DNA of 64,000 nucleotides, from positions 1,054,001 to 1,118,000 of the forward strand of contig CBDCGS010000011.1 of the NCBI GenBank assembly GCA_965216915.1, read 5' to 3'. Shown here one piece after another: positions 42,501 through 49,688 of the stretch (position 1 is its first letter; every line of letters begins with the position of its first letter). Position numbers and translations under genes: made by a program. The DNA comes from CBDCGS01 sp965216915. GTDB lineage: Bacteria; Pseudomonadota; Alphaproteobacteria; UBA828. The notes beneath the pieces are model-generated. The model did no database searches, was not told the origin of the DNA, and was given only the letters and a program-made list of their open reading frames with translations.

Positions 42501-42594
42501 ATACCTGGCCGCCGGCATGAGCGACTACCTGTCCAAGCCGTTCGAAGTGGCGGACCTCTTCGGCACGATCAAACGCTGTCTCGACGCGGCCTGA
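39565..42594 (+). CDS. membrane-bound hybrid sensor histidine kinase with three PAS domains and a receiver
   Basis: A predicted sensor of up to 1009 residues. Several transmembrane segments occupy about residues 57-212. Three PAS domains follow (about 240-355, 372-488, 495-615), the last with a PAC-type end. HisKA has the phospho-acceptor His643 in MMSHELRTPLHG. The HATPase domain shows the N box NLVGNAIKFTD and G boxes DTGMGI and HGGTGLGLAI. The C-terminal receiver has AEDNPVNQ, phospho-Asp938 in LMDISMPEMDG and the Lys in LSKPF. The start is the TTG at 39565, the first NTG in the frame, with a poor ribosome-binding site; the true start is unsure. No partner regulator is adjacent. Confidence 0.92.
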   Translation: MAWCRGREIDRIFSSSHRQESDLDSRLRQPLQRSDSTHEHDVTSKQLQELLKNWPVTMLGSVAAIAAAVFVYYGHAPETRLFPWVVAAFGINLTRWIYWLHVRRALRTDDRPQRHIQGFSLLSAADSSCWGAIGWLFFIAESPSHLVFLVALLVGVTSAGQVLVFAHLRTALIHPVLVMSPLAVMLSQQGDDVLSTMAGLVFVFILILAVVGARSSKSLQAHWQLQTQLATRDRELTAAQTFLQHLLDAVPSPIFVKDRAHRWIAFNDAFCGFIGRSREEMIGRSDDDFHSRDIVEAFWQQDDEVMQTGEVKTRERAFTDREGRARWALTRKTAFDLPSGERYLVGVITDVSELKEAHNELEQEVGERRRVETRLRMIADNLPAVVAYVDRDERYQFVNKSMEEWFDRSADELLGRTVAEVLGPTTYEEIRATIDRAFDGQPSSIEFSSTLADGTPRAFSSDIIPHFGADQDVEGYYVLTLDVTERRRAEEALRASESRLRAVYESAKVGIALADVDGRIEQCNPAFETMLGYGPSELIGKTFVEITHPDDVTDDADMFAGLKVGALDGYHFEKRYVRKDGSTCWVDLQGSALRNADEEFEQTLSVVKDVSAQKDAVEKLRLAISEAERANQAKSEFLAMMSHELRTPLHGILGVANLMRRMELAPGLQEYVQRIKASGDGLLSLLNTILDLSKIENGGFELEETDFRLEKVLDSVVGLLGASAEQKGLALRVDASEAATGWLKGDPERLRQILFNLVGNAIKFTDAGGVSIRVASAVGPDQLHEIRFEITDTGMGILPEQQQRIFDRFAQADGSATRKHGGTGLGLAISKELAQLMGGAMGVESEPGAGSTFWFTVRCRQGDEQASGVAASGQAFSGDGGDPGFGPLRVLVAEDNPVNQMIATQLLESSGHYVDVAANGLEALAAMAANTYDLVLMDISMPEMDGLTAARKIRALPGEAAKTPIIALTANAMAGEREKYLAAGMSDYLSKPFEVADLFGTIKRCLDAA

Positions 42595-42647
42595 GGGCGC
42601 TCGGCTCGCTACGACGACCGGAAAGCCCGGTTTCGAAACCGGACGGC

Positions 42648-42707
42648 GACCGATACGCTCGGAACCAATGCGCTTGGGACCGTTGCGTTTGAGACCGATG
42701 CGTTTGA
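42648..42707. repeat. four-copy 15-bp tandem repeat downstream of tRNA-Ala
   Basis: Four consecutive 15-mers: GACCGATACGCTCGG, AACCAATGCGCTTGG, GACCGTTGCGTTTGA and GACCGATGCGTTTGA. The last two differ at one base; the first two are more diverged. The array ends 7 bp from the encoded CCA end of the tRNA, on the 3' side of the tRNA transcript. Being a multiple of three, it could encode a basic five-residue repeat, but no supported gene covers it. Confidence 0.85.
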
Positions 42708-42714
42708 TGAGGCG

Positions 42715-42790
<76 letters not shown>

Positions 42791-42991
42791 GTCCAAACGC
42801 GGCGCCTGCCGACAAGCCGGCAGGCGATGGCGGCCGGATAATGAGTTGCGGTGCCAAGCCCTGTCAAGCGCGTGTGATCGTGGGGGCCCCGCGAACCACC
42901 GGGACAAAGGCTGGCCCTGGCCCGCCCATGCGATATACTTCGCGCCCACACTCCGCTCCCCGCACCCAAAAACGCGAGATGTGACCCGGCA

Positions 42992-43270
42992 ATGCAGGCG
43001 TTGGCCGAACTCATCTACCACGTCTTCACCATCTATATTTGGCTTCTCATCGCATCGGCGATCATGAGCTGGCTGGTCGCGTTCAACGTGATCAACACGC
43101 GCAACCGGTTCGTGTATATGGCCATGAGTTTCCTCTATCGCATAACCGAGCCCGCGTTGCGCCCGTTGCGACGGATCATCCCGAACCTCGGCGGGGTCGA
43201 TATTTCCCCCATCATTTTGATCTTGCTGCTCTATTTCGTGCGCAACCTCATCATCGACAATATCGTGTGA
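42992..43270 (+). CDS. yggT: YggT family membrane protein
   Basis: A 92-residue integral membrane protein with two hydrophobic segments (about residues 12-35 and 68-88) and the family-typical EPALRPLRRIIPNLGGVDISPI loop between them. YggT proteins are linked to cell division and osmotic tolerance in various bacteria and cyanobacteria; the exact activity is not known. Encoded just before yggU (DUF167) and folD, a conserved proteobacterial grouping. Confidence 0.93.
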   Translation: MQALAELIYHVFTIYIWLLIASAIMSWLVAFNVINTRNRFVYMAMSFLYRITEPALRPLRRIIPNLGGVDISPIILILLLYFVRNLIIDNIV

Positions 43271-43300
43271 GATCTCGCGCAACGGCTCGGGGTGGGCACA

Positions 43301-43624
43301 ATGGACGCAAAGCCGTATCAACGCGTTGGTGGCGAGATTCGCCTTGCCGTGCGCCTCGTGCCAAGGGCCGCGCGGACTGATTTCGCGGGTGTCGATCAGG
43401 ATGCCGCCGGCCGCGCCTTCATCCGTGCGCGGGTCACGCCGCCGGCCGAGGGCGGTAAGGCCAATCGCGCACTGCTGAAATTGCTGGGAAAGGCGCTCGG
43501 GCTTCCTGCTTCGCGGCTCGAGATCGTCGCCGGCCGGCAGCAGCGAAGCAAGACCATTCGAATTACCGATGACGGCTGCGTGCTGACTACGCGCATCGAT
43601 CGTTGGCTGGAGGACATGTCATGA
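43301..43624 (+). CDS. yggU: DUF167/YggU family protein
   Basis: A 107-residue protein of the DUF167 family, function unknown. It shows the family core RLVPRAARTDFAG and VTPPAEGGKANRALLKLLGKALGLP, with SRLEIVAGRQQRSKTI near the end. ATG 43301 follows GGGGTGGG; a GTG at 43292 would add three residues. It overlaps folD by 4 bp (ATGA) and follows yggT by 30 bp. Confidence 0.92.
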   Translation: MDAKPYQRVGGEIRLAVRLVPRAARTDFAGVDQDAAGRAFIRARVTPPAEGGKANRALLKLLGKALGLPASRLEIVAGRQQRSKTIRITDDGCVLTTRIDRWLEDMS

Positions 43625-44502
43625 CGCAAGCGACCATCATCGACGGCAAAGCCTTCGCGGCAGAGTTGCGCGCAGACATCGGGCGCAAGGCTGCACTCCT
43701 CAAGGAACAGCATGGGATCGTCCCCGGCCTTTCGGTCATTCTGGTCGGCGATGACCCCGCGAGCGAGGTCTATGTGCGCAACAAGGGCAAGGCCACGGTG
43801 GCGGCGGGCATGGATTCGGAGGAGTACCGCCTGCCAGAGAGCGCGAGTCACGACACTGTGCTTGCCAAGGTCGAGGAGCTTAACGCCGATCCCGCCGTGC
43901 ACGGCATCCTGGTGCAGCTGCCGCTGCCCGATCAGGTCGACTCCGCCGCCATCATCAACGCGATCGATCCGAACAAAGACGTCGACGGATTTCACACCAT
44001 CAATGTCGGCCGGCTCAACACCGGGCAAGAAAGCATGGTGCCATGCACGCCGCTCGGCTGCTTGCTCATGCTGCGCCACTATGTCGGTGAGTTGAAGGGC
44101 AAGAAGGCGGTGATCGTCGGCCGATCGAACATCGTCGGCAAACCGATGGCGGCCCTGCTGCTGCAAGAACACTGCACGGTCACGATCGCCCATTCACGCA
44201 CGCAGGATCTGCCGGGCGAGTGCCGCGCTGCCGACATTCTCGTGGGCGCCGTCGGGCGTCCGCAGATGATCCGTGGCGATTGGATCAAGCCCGGCGCCAC
44301 CGTGATCGACGTCGGGATCAATCGAATTCCGGCGGGCGAGAAGACGCGGCTCGTGGGCGACGTTCACTTCGACGAAGCCGTCGAAGTGGCCGGGCACATC
44401 ACGCCTGTGCCCGGCGGCGTCGGGCCGATGACCATCGCATGCTTGCTCAAGAACACGCTCACCGCCGCGTGCCGGCGCCACGGTGTCGCCGAGCCGGGTT
44501 AG
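43621..44502 (+). CDS. folD: bifunctional methylenetetrahydrofolate dehydrogenase/cyclohydrolase
   Basis: Interconverts 5,10-methylene-THF and 10-formyl-THF for one-carbon metabolism. The 293-residue protein has the substrate-site stretch VYVRNKGKA with the catalytic Lys, HGILVQLPLP, and the Rossmann motif GRSNIVGKPMA. The C-terminus PVPGGVGPMTIACLL is conserved. ATG 43621 overlaps the yggU stop; the longer frame from 43603 lies inside yggU. Confidence 0.98.
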   Translation: MTQATIIDGKAFAAELRADIGRKAALLKEQHGIVPGLSVILVGDDPASEVYVRNKGKATVAAGMDSEEYRLPESASHDTVLAKVEELNADPAVHGILVQLPLPDQVDSAAIINAIDPNKDVDGFHTINVGRLNTGQESMVPCTPLGCLLMLRHYVGELKGKKAVIVGRSNIVGKPMAALLLQEHCTVTIAHSRTQDLPGECRAADILVGAVGRPQMIRGDWIKPGATVIDVGINRIPAGEKTRLVGDVHFDEAVEVAGHITPVPGGVGPMTIACLLKNTLTAACRRHGVAEPG

Positions 44503-44520
44503 CCGGTCCGGGAGGGTCGC

Positions 44521-45162
44521 GTGACTGACACCTTCTGGGCCCTCGGCGTCGCCGCGGCGCTGTTCTTCGCGGTTCATCTGAGCCCGAACGTTCCAGGCTT
44601 GCGCAGCCGCCTGATCGCCGCGCTCGGCGTGCAGGCCTATCGCGGGCTGTTCTCGTTGATCGCCGCCGGAAGCCTCGTCTGGATGGTCATGGCCTACGTC
44701 GGAGCGCCCTATGTGGAGCTATGGTTCGCGCCCTCCTGGGTCCGCTTCGTACCGATCGGCGCGATGCCGTTTTCGATCGTCCTGCTCGTGCTGACTTACG
44801 CCAGCCCGGGCGCGGTCAAAACGATCACGCGCCATCCCATGCTTTGGGCCGTGGCGCTCTGGGCGATCGCACATATCCCGCCCAACGGTGATATCGCCTC
44901 GATGGTGCTGTTCGGCGGCTTCGCGGCCTATGCGGTGCTCGCCATGGTGCTCGCCGACCGGCGGCTCCAGCGCGAAGACCCGACACGTTGGTCAACCGCC
45001 GCGGCCGAAACCTCGCTGATCCCGTTCGCCGCCGCCGCGTCCGGACGCGCGCAGCTCAGCCTGGCGGCGCTCGGTTGGTGGAAGGTCGCGCTCGGCCTCG
45101 CGCTTTACGTCGTCGTGCTGTTCGCGCACCAGCATGTGATCGGCATCAGCGCCGCACCCTAA
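44521..45162 (+). CDS. NnrU family membrane protein
   Basis: A 213-residue membrane protein of the NnrU family, with five to six hydrophobic segments and the conserved TRHPMLWAVALWAIAH motif. NnrU was named from nitric-oxide-reductase regions in denitrifiers, but the family is widespread and related to isoprenylcysteine-methyltransferase-like membrane folds. No denitrification genes are nearby, so a nitrogen-oxide role is not supported here. It starts with GTG 18 bp after folD and converges on argG. Confidence 0.87.
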   Translation: MTDTFWALGVAAALFFAVHLSPNVPGLRSRLIAALGVQAYRGLFSLIAAGSLVWMVMAYVGAPYVELWFAPSWVRFVPIGAMPFSIVLLVLTYASPGAVKTITRHPMLWAVALWAIAHIPPNGDIASMVLFGGFAAYAVLAMVLADRRLQREDPTRWSTAAAETSLIPFAAAASGRAQLSLAALGWWKVALGLALYVVVLFAHQHVIGISAAP

Positions 45163-45179
45163 CGCGCGCCCGCGTCCGA

Positions 45180-46388
45180 TCATTGGCGGATCTTCCGGGC
45201 GAGCCTAAGGCGCAGTGCGTTGAGCTTGATGAAGCCTTCCGCGTCACGCTGGTCGTACACGGAATCCGCTTCGAAGGTCGCGTGGGCCTCGCTGTAGAGG
45301 CTGACCGGCGATTTCCGTCCGACCACCGACACGCTCCCCTTGAAGAGCTTGAGCCGCACCGTGCCTGACACCTGGGCCTGGCTTTCATCGATCGCCGCCT
45401 GGATCATCTCGCGCTCCGGCGCGAACCAGAAGCCGTTGTAGACGAGCTCCGCGTAGCGCGGCATGAGCTCGTCCTTCAGGTGGGCTGCGCCGCGATCGAG
45501 CGTCAGACTTTCGATCGCGCGGTGCGCGGCGATCAGAATGGTTCCCCCGGGGGTCTCGTAGACGCCGCGCGATTTCATCCCGACGAAGCGGTTTTCCACC
45601 AGGTCGACACGGCCGATGCCATGGGCGCCGCCGAGCTCATTGAGGCGTGTGAGGAGCGCCGCCGCGCTGAGCGGCTCACCGTCGACAGCGACCGGATCAC
45701 CGCGCTCGAACGCGATCTCGACATATTGCGGCGCATCCGGCGCCGCTTCGGGCGCGACGCTTCGCGTAAACATCTCCTCCGACGGCTCGACCCAGGGATC
45801 CTCCAGGGCTTTGCCCTCATAGGAGATATGCAAGAGGTTGGCGTCGGTCGAATAGGGTGGCGCGCCACGCTTGTCGCGGGGGATTGGGATTTGATGGCGT
45901 TCGGCGTAGGCGACGAGCGCCTCGCGCGAGGCGAGATCCCATTCACGCCAGGGCGCGATCACCCGAATGTCGGGGTTGAGCGCATAGTAGCCGAGCTCGA
46001 AGCGGACCTGATCGTTGCCCTTCCCGGTCGCGCCGTGGGAGACCGCATCGGCCCCCGTGGCGGCGGCGATCTCGATCTGCCGCTTCGCGATCAGAGGGCG
46101 CGCGATCGATGTGCCGAGAAGGTAGACCCCCTCGTAGATCGCGTTGGCCCGGAACATCGGGAACACGTAGTCGCGCACGAAGTCCTCGCGCAGATCCTCG
46201 ATGTAGATCTCTTTGACCCCGAGCGTCTCGGCCTTGGCCCGTGCCGGTTCCAGCTCCTCGCCCTGGCCGAGGTCGGCTGTGAAAGTGACCACCTCGCAGT
46301 CATACTCCTCCTGCAACCAACGCAGGATCACGGAGGTGTCGAGCCCGCCGGAATAGGCGAGCACGACCTTTTTCGGGCGCGCGCTCAT
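45180..46388 (-). CDS. argG: argininosuccinate synthase
   Basis: Condenses citrulline and aspartate with ATP in arginine biosynthesis. The product is 402 residues from ATG 46388, with the PP-loop AYSGGLDTSV at residues 10-19, aspartate/citrulline-binding GKGNDQVRFE, and APWREWD. The longer frame to 46505 adds sequence without similarity. It is transcribed away from a 179-bp spacer that separates it from two small membrane-protein genes on the same strand. Confidence 0.98.
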   Translation of the reverse strand: MSARPKKVVLAYSGGLDTSVILRWLQEEYDCEVVTFTADLGQGEELEPARAKAETLGVKEIYIEDLREDFVRDYVFPMFRANAIYEGVYLLGTSIARPLIAKRQIEIAAATGADAVSHGATGKGNDQVRFELGYYALNPDIRVIAPWREWDLASREALVAYAERHQIPIPRDKRGAPPYSTDANLLHISYEGKALEDPWVEPSEEMFTRSVAPEAAPDAPQYVEIAFERGDPVAVDGEPLSAAALLTRLNELGGAHGIGRVDLVENRFVGMKSRGVYETPGGTILIAAHRAIESLTLDRGAAHLKDELMPRYAELVYNGFWFAPEREMIQAAIDESQAQVSGTVRLKLFKGSVSVVGRKSPVSLYSEAHATFEADSVYDQRDAEGFIKLNALRLRLARKIRQ

Positions 46389-46567
46389 CGATTTTCTCCG
46401 ATCGTCCAAACGGCGAGTGTGCTGTTGCGCGGCAACCGATAGCCGTTCGGACCCCGCTCGGCAAGGTGTAGCCGGCGCGGTTCGGTCTGAAACCGCGTGC
46501 GACAAGCGCCCGGGCGGTCCTTGGTCGCATTTGCCGGTCGCTCCTTCAGCGAAATCCTATCTTGGTC

Positions 46568-46978
46568 CTATCGATCTTGATCGTCCCGGCGTCGACGCGG
46601 TTTGGCGCGGCTTTCGGCGCGTGTGATCCCGCGCGGCCCACGCTTTGGCATCAGCGAGGCGGGCAGGCGCCGAAATCGGCCGCGAAACGCACTCGCCGGC
46701 GGTGGGTCATAGGTTCCGGGCTTGCTGGGGCCGTGGTCGACACGATCGAACCGTGGCCAACGGATGAATGCGACCACCCAGAACATGAGCACAGCCAGCA
46801 CGAGCGGGAGAACGATGAGCACGAAGCCACGGGCCGATCCGATCGGCACGAAGCCGACCAGGGGGATCAGCATGAAGCACGCCCACCATGGCGAATGGCC
46901 GATCTTGCTGAAGATGCGCCAAAACCCCCAGGTGAAGATCACCAGGATGGTGAGAATCTGTATGAGGGTGAGATCCAC
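46568..46978 (-). CDS. small hypothetical membrane protein
   Basis: A 136-residue protein with two or three hydrophobic segments in its first ~75 residues (ILTILVIFTWGFWRIF, WWACFMLIPLVGFVPIG, LVLAVLMFWVVAFIRW). A basic cytoplasmic tail rich in Arg and Pro follows. I do not recognise the family beyond a general resemblance to short PLD-nuclease-N-like or DUF805-like membrane proteins. It follows the 63-residue membrane protein by 15 bp and shares its hydrophobic pattern (IPLxGxxxF), suggesting the two are related and co-transcribed with rlmN. Confidence 0.7.
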   Translation of the reverse strand: MDLTLIQILTILVIFTWGFWRIFSKIGHSPWWACFMLIPLVGFVPIGSARGFVLIVLPLVLAVLMFWVVAFIRWPRFDRVDHGPSKPGTYDPPPASAFRGRFRRLPASLMPKRGPRGITRAESRAKPRRRRDDQDR

Positions 46979-46993
46979 CGCGCCGCCGCGTCG

Positions 46994-47185
46994 CTAGGGC
47001 CGCGTCGTCGGGTCGTGCGGCCACGTCGAAAATGCGATCAACAGCACGAAAATGAGCGGCCCGATCAGGGGGATGAACAGGACCAGCGCAAACGCACGAT
47101 AAATGCCGGCCCTTTGGCAAATGCGCACCGCGGGGTAGGCGATCACCGCTGCGAACACGAGCGACGCGATGACGCTTTCGCTCAT
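46994..47185 (-). CDS. very small membrane protein downstream of rlmN
   Basis: A 63-residue protein with two hydrophobic segments (VIASLVFAAVIAYPAV and AFALVLFIPLIGPLIFVLLIAF). ATG 47185 overlaps the rlmN stop by 4 bp, which supports the start and coupling. The second helix has the FIPLIGP pattern also seen as MLIPLVGF in the next protein. Function unknown; the pair could form a small hetero-oligomeric membrane complex, but that is speculation. Confidence 0.72.
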   Translation of the reverse strand: MSESVIASLVFAAVIAYPAVRICQRAGIYRAFALVLFIPLIGPLIFVLLIAFSTWPHDPTTRP

Positions 47186-48309
47186 GGCAAAGCCGCGGGC
47201 GCGGTTGGCATCGCCCGCGCGACAGCGCCGGGTTTCGCTTTGCGGCGACTGGCCGATTTGAGCTGTCCACAGGCGGCGAGGATGTCGCGTCCGCGTGGCA
47301 CCCGCACCGGCGCAGAATAGCCCGCGCGGTTGACGATCTCGGCGAAGCGCGCGATCGCGTCCGGTTCGGCACACGCGTAAGGCGCGTCAGGCCAAGCGTT
47401 GAACGGAATCAGGTTCACCTTGGCCGGGATGCCGGCGATCAACCGCACGAGCTCCTTGGCGTCCGCCGGTGAATCGTTCACGTCTTTGAGCATGACATAT
47501 TCGAAGGTGATGCGACGGGCATTGCTGGCCCCCGGATATCGGCGGCAGGCATCGAGCAGCATCGCGATAGGATATTTCTTATTAAGCGGAACAAGCTCAT
47601 TCCTCAGATCATCGCGCACGGCGTGGAGCGACACGGCGAGCGAGACACCGAGCTCGGCGCCGCAACGCTCGATCAGCGGCACCACGCCGGCGGTCGAGAG
47701 CGTGATCCGCCGGCGCGACAGCGAGAGACCCTCGGGGTCCATCACGATGTGGAGCGCCTTTGCGACATTGTCGAAATTGAACAGCGGCTCGCCCATGCCC
47801 ATCATGACGATGTTCGATAGCATCCGGCCGTCACGCGGGGTTGGCCACTCGCCATAGGCATCGCGCGCGATCAGAAACTGCGAGACGATCTCGCGGGCGT
47901 CGAGGTTGCGCACCAACCGTTGCGTGCCGGTGTGGCAAAACCGGCAGGTCAGCGTGCAGCCGACCTGAGAGGATAGGCAAAGCGCACCGCGGTCCTCCTC
48001 GGGGATGTAGACGGTCTCGACCTCCTGGCCGTCCACGAAGCGCAACAACCATTTGCGCGTGCCGTCGGCGGAGCGCTGCTCGCGCGCGATCGTCGGACGC
48101 TCCAAGGAAAAGGCTTCGGCGAGCCGCGCGCGCAACGCGCCGCTGATCGAGGTCATCAGGGCGAAGTCGGTAACGCCGTGATGATAGATCCAGTGCCAGA
48201 TTTGCTTCGCCCGCAGGCGCGCCCGGGGCGGTGGCTCGCCGAGCGCCATCAACGCATCGGCAATCTCCCCGCGGGTGAGCCCAATGAGGCTCGGCGCCGG
48301 CGTCCGCAT
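47182..48309 (-). CDS. rlmN: dual-specificity RNA methyltransferase RlmN
   Basis: Radical SAM enzyme that methylates C2 of A2503 in 23S rRNA and A37 in some tRNAs. The product is 375 residues from ATG 48309. The radical SAM cluster motif CTLTCRFC is present, as are CLSSQVGC upstream, the SAM-binding MMGMGEPL, and the late CGQL catalytic cysteine region. The much longer open frame to 48843 is antisense-like sequence through the IalB gene and is rejected. Confidence 0.97.
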   Translation of the reverse strand: MRTPAPSLIGLTRGEIADALMALGEPPPRARLRAKQIWHWIYHHGVTDFALMTSISGALRARLAEAFSLERPTIAREQRSADGTRKWLLRFVDGQEVETVYIPEEDRGALCLSSQVGCTLTCRFCHTGTQRLVRNLDAREIVSQFLIARDAYGEWPTPRDGRMLSNIVMMGMGEPLFNFDNVAKALHIVMDPEGLSLSRRRITLSTAGVVPLIERCGAELGVSLAVSLHAVRDDLRNELVPLNKKYPIAMLLDACRRYPGASNARRITFEYVMLKDVNDSPADAKELVRLIAGIPAKVNLIPFNAWPDAPYACAEPDAIARFAEIVNRAGYSAPVRVPRGRDILAACGQLKSASRRKAKPGAVARAMPTAPAALP

Positions 48310-48365
48310 TGTCCTCGTGACCGTTCGCGCGGCGACGATCCCTTCGCCGCCCGGTGCACCGCTCT

Positions 48366-48911
48366 TTAGGGGCAGGCGTTCACGATCGCGCGATGCGCCT
48401 TCGTGAAGCCCTTGAGCGAGTACGAATCGAGAGAGAAGGTGCCTTTTTTCGACGTGCCCCGCACCGTCATCTTCAGCCCGCGGATCATTGATTTGACGAG
48501 CTTGCTGTCGGTTTGCTCGTCGTCCGCCCACGCATGCTCGTCCTGAATCACCGTGAAAGGATAGGTCTTGTCGTCGATGCGCAGCTCCACGGCGGCTTGC
48601 GTCCTGTAAGGGTATCCGGAGGTGACGCTCACCTCTTCGACCGTGCGATTTTCCTGGCGGCGCGTCACCATGGCGTGCGGCGGGCTTCTGCGGCTGTAGT
48701 CGCCCTCCTCCTTGGTTGGGCGGCTGTACATGTAGCAGACCTTCCCGCTTTCCTCGGCAAGCGTGAAGGCTTGCCACGCGCCAAAGGTACCCAAGGGCAC
48801 AGCCTCGGCGCTTCTGCCTTGCTCTGGCGCGAGCGCGATGCAAAGCGAACCAATAGTTGTGACGATTAGGAAACGGACGGCCAAAGTCTTGGCAACTGCG
48901 CGTCGGATCAT
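48366..48911 (-). CDS. invasion-associated locus B (IalB) family protein
   Basis: A 181-residue exported protein. ATG 48911 gives a signal peptide (basic MIRRAVAKTLAVRF, hydrophobic core, cleavage probably near GRSAEA at residue 35). The mature domain begins GTFGAWQAFTLAEESGKVCYMYSRP, a typical IalB-family opening. IalB was named from Bartonella red-cell invasion, but family members are general periplasmic proteins across alphaproteobacteria, so no pathogenic role is implied. It lies 56 bp upstream of rlmN on the same strand. Confidence 0.88.
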   Translation of the reverse strand: MIRRAVAKTLAVRFLIVTTIGSLCIALAPEQGRSAEAVPLGTFGAWQAFTLAEESGKVCYMYSRPTKEEGDYSRRSPPHAMVTRRQENRTVEEVSVTSGYPYRTQAAVELRIDDKTYPFTVIQDEHAWADDEQTDSKLVKSMIRGLKMTVRGTSKKGTFSLDSYSLKGFTKAHRAIVNACP

Positions 48912-48987
48912 GACCTCAAGCAACGAATGGCGGCGACCACGCGGCGAGAATAGCCGGATCAATCCCAAGCCGCCAGCCCCATGGGCG

Positions 48988-49524
48988 TCAGTCCGATCGT
49001 CTGACGGGATTTCCGTGCACGTGCGGGGGACGAGCCGATGCTTTCGTGCGTGGATTGGTCGGGCGCGTGCCGAAGCGGCCGACGCTGAGAAGCCGGTCAT
49101 ACATCACGATTGCCGCCGCAACACCGACATTGATCGAGAAGCGCGTCGGGATTCGAACAATGTGGTCACATCGATCCACCAGCGCCGGCGACAGCGCACC
49201 GCGTTCGGGGCCGAGCACATAGGCCGCGGTCAACGGATGGGGAAAAACCGGAAGCTCGGTGGCGTCGTCTAACAGCTCGACGCCAACCAGCTTGCAGCCG
49301 TCCGGAAGAGCGAGCTCCGCCACCGTGTCATATCGGTAGAACGGGACGTGATCGGGTGTGCGCGCTGTATCGGAGCTGCTCTCACGGCGGGAATAGGCGG
49401 CTGCGATGGTGAACACGAAGCGCGCACCGAAAGCATGCGCCGAGCGCACCACATTGCCGACGTTCATCGGCTTGCTGATACCCTCGACGCCAAGGCCGAA
49501 ATATCCCCGCATGGGTTCGCTCAT
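48988..49524 (-). CDS. SpoU/TrmH-family RNA methyltransferase
   Basis: A SPOUT-fold 2'-O-ribose methyltransferase of 178 residues. Motif 1 is NVGNVVRSAHAFGA, motif 2 VLGPERGALSP and motif 3 IPTRFSINVGVAAAIVMYD, giving the complete SAM knot. Size and sequence resemble TrmL-like tRNA or rRNA methyltransferases; the exact target is not certain. ATG 49524 was chosen over 49554. It diverges from glnD across 164 bp. Confidence 0.9.
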   Translation of the reverse strand: MSEPMRGYFGLGVEGISKPMNVGNVVRSAHAFGARFVFTIAAAYSRRESSSDTARTPDHVPFYRYDTVAELALPDGCKLVGVELLDDATELPVFPHPLTAAYVLGPERGALSPALVDRCDHIVRIPTRFSINVGVAAAIVMYDRLLSVGRFGTRPTNPRTKASARPPHVHGNPVRRSD

Positions 49525-49688
49525 GGCGCAAGCTTGCAGGGCGAATGGTGGCAAGGCAAGTTTGCGACGCAGCCGTCAACCGGGCGGCGAAAGCCCTGGT
49601 TAATGATCCGCTCCGACGATGTGACGATGCATAGCCTCTTGGTCGCCGCCGGGCCCGCCGACACCCGCGCGCCGGGGATTGCCTCCTG

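Noticed and set aside
42595..42714. CRISPR array from the 15-bp repeats
   Set aside because: The repeats are directly contiguous without spacers and there are no cas genes.
48310..48843. N-terminal extension of rlmN to 553 residues
   Set aside because: The extension crosses the IalB-like gene in another frame and has no similarity; ATG 48309 gives the normal RlmN length.
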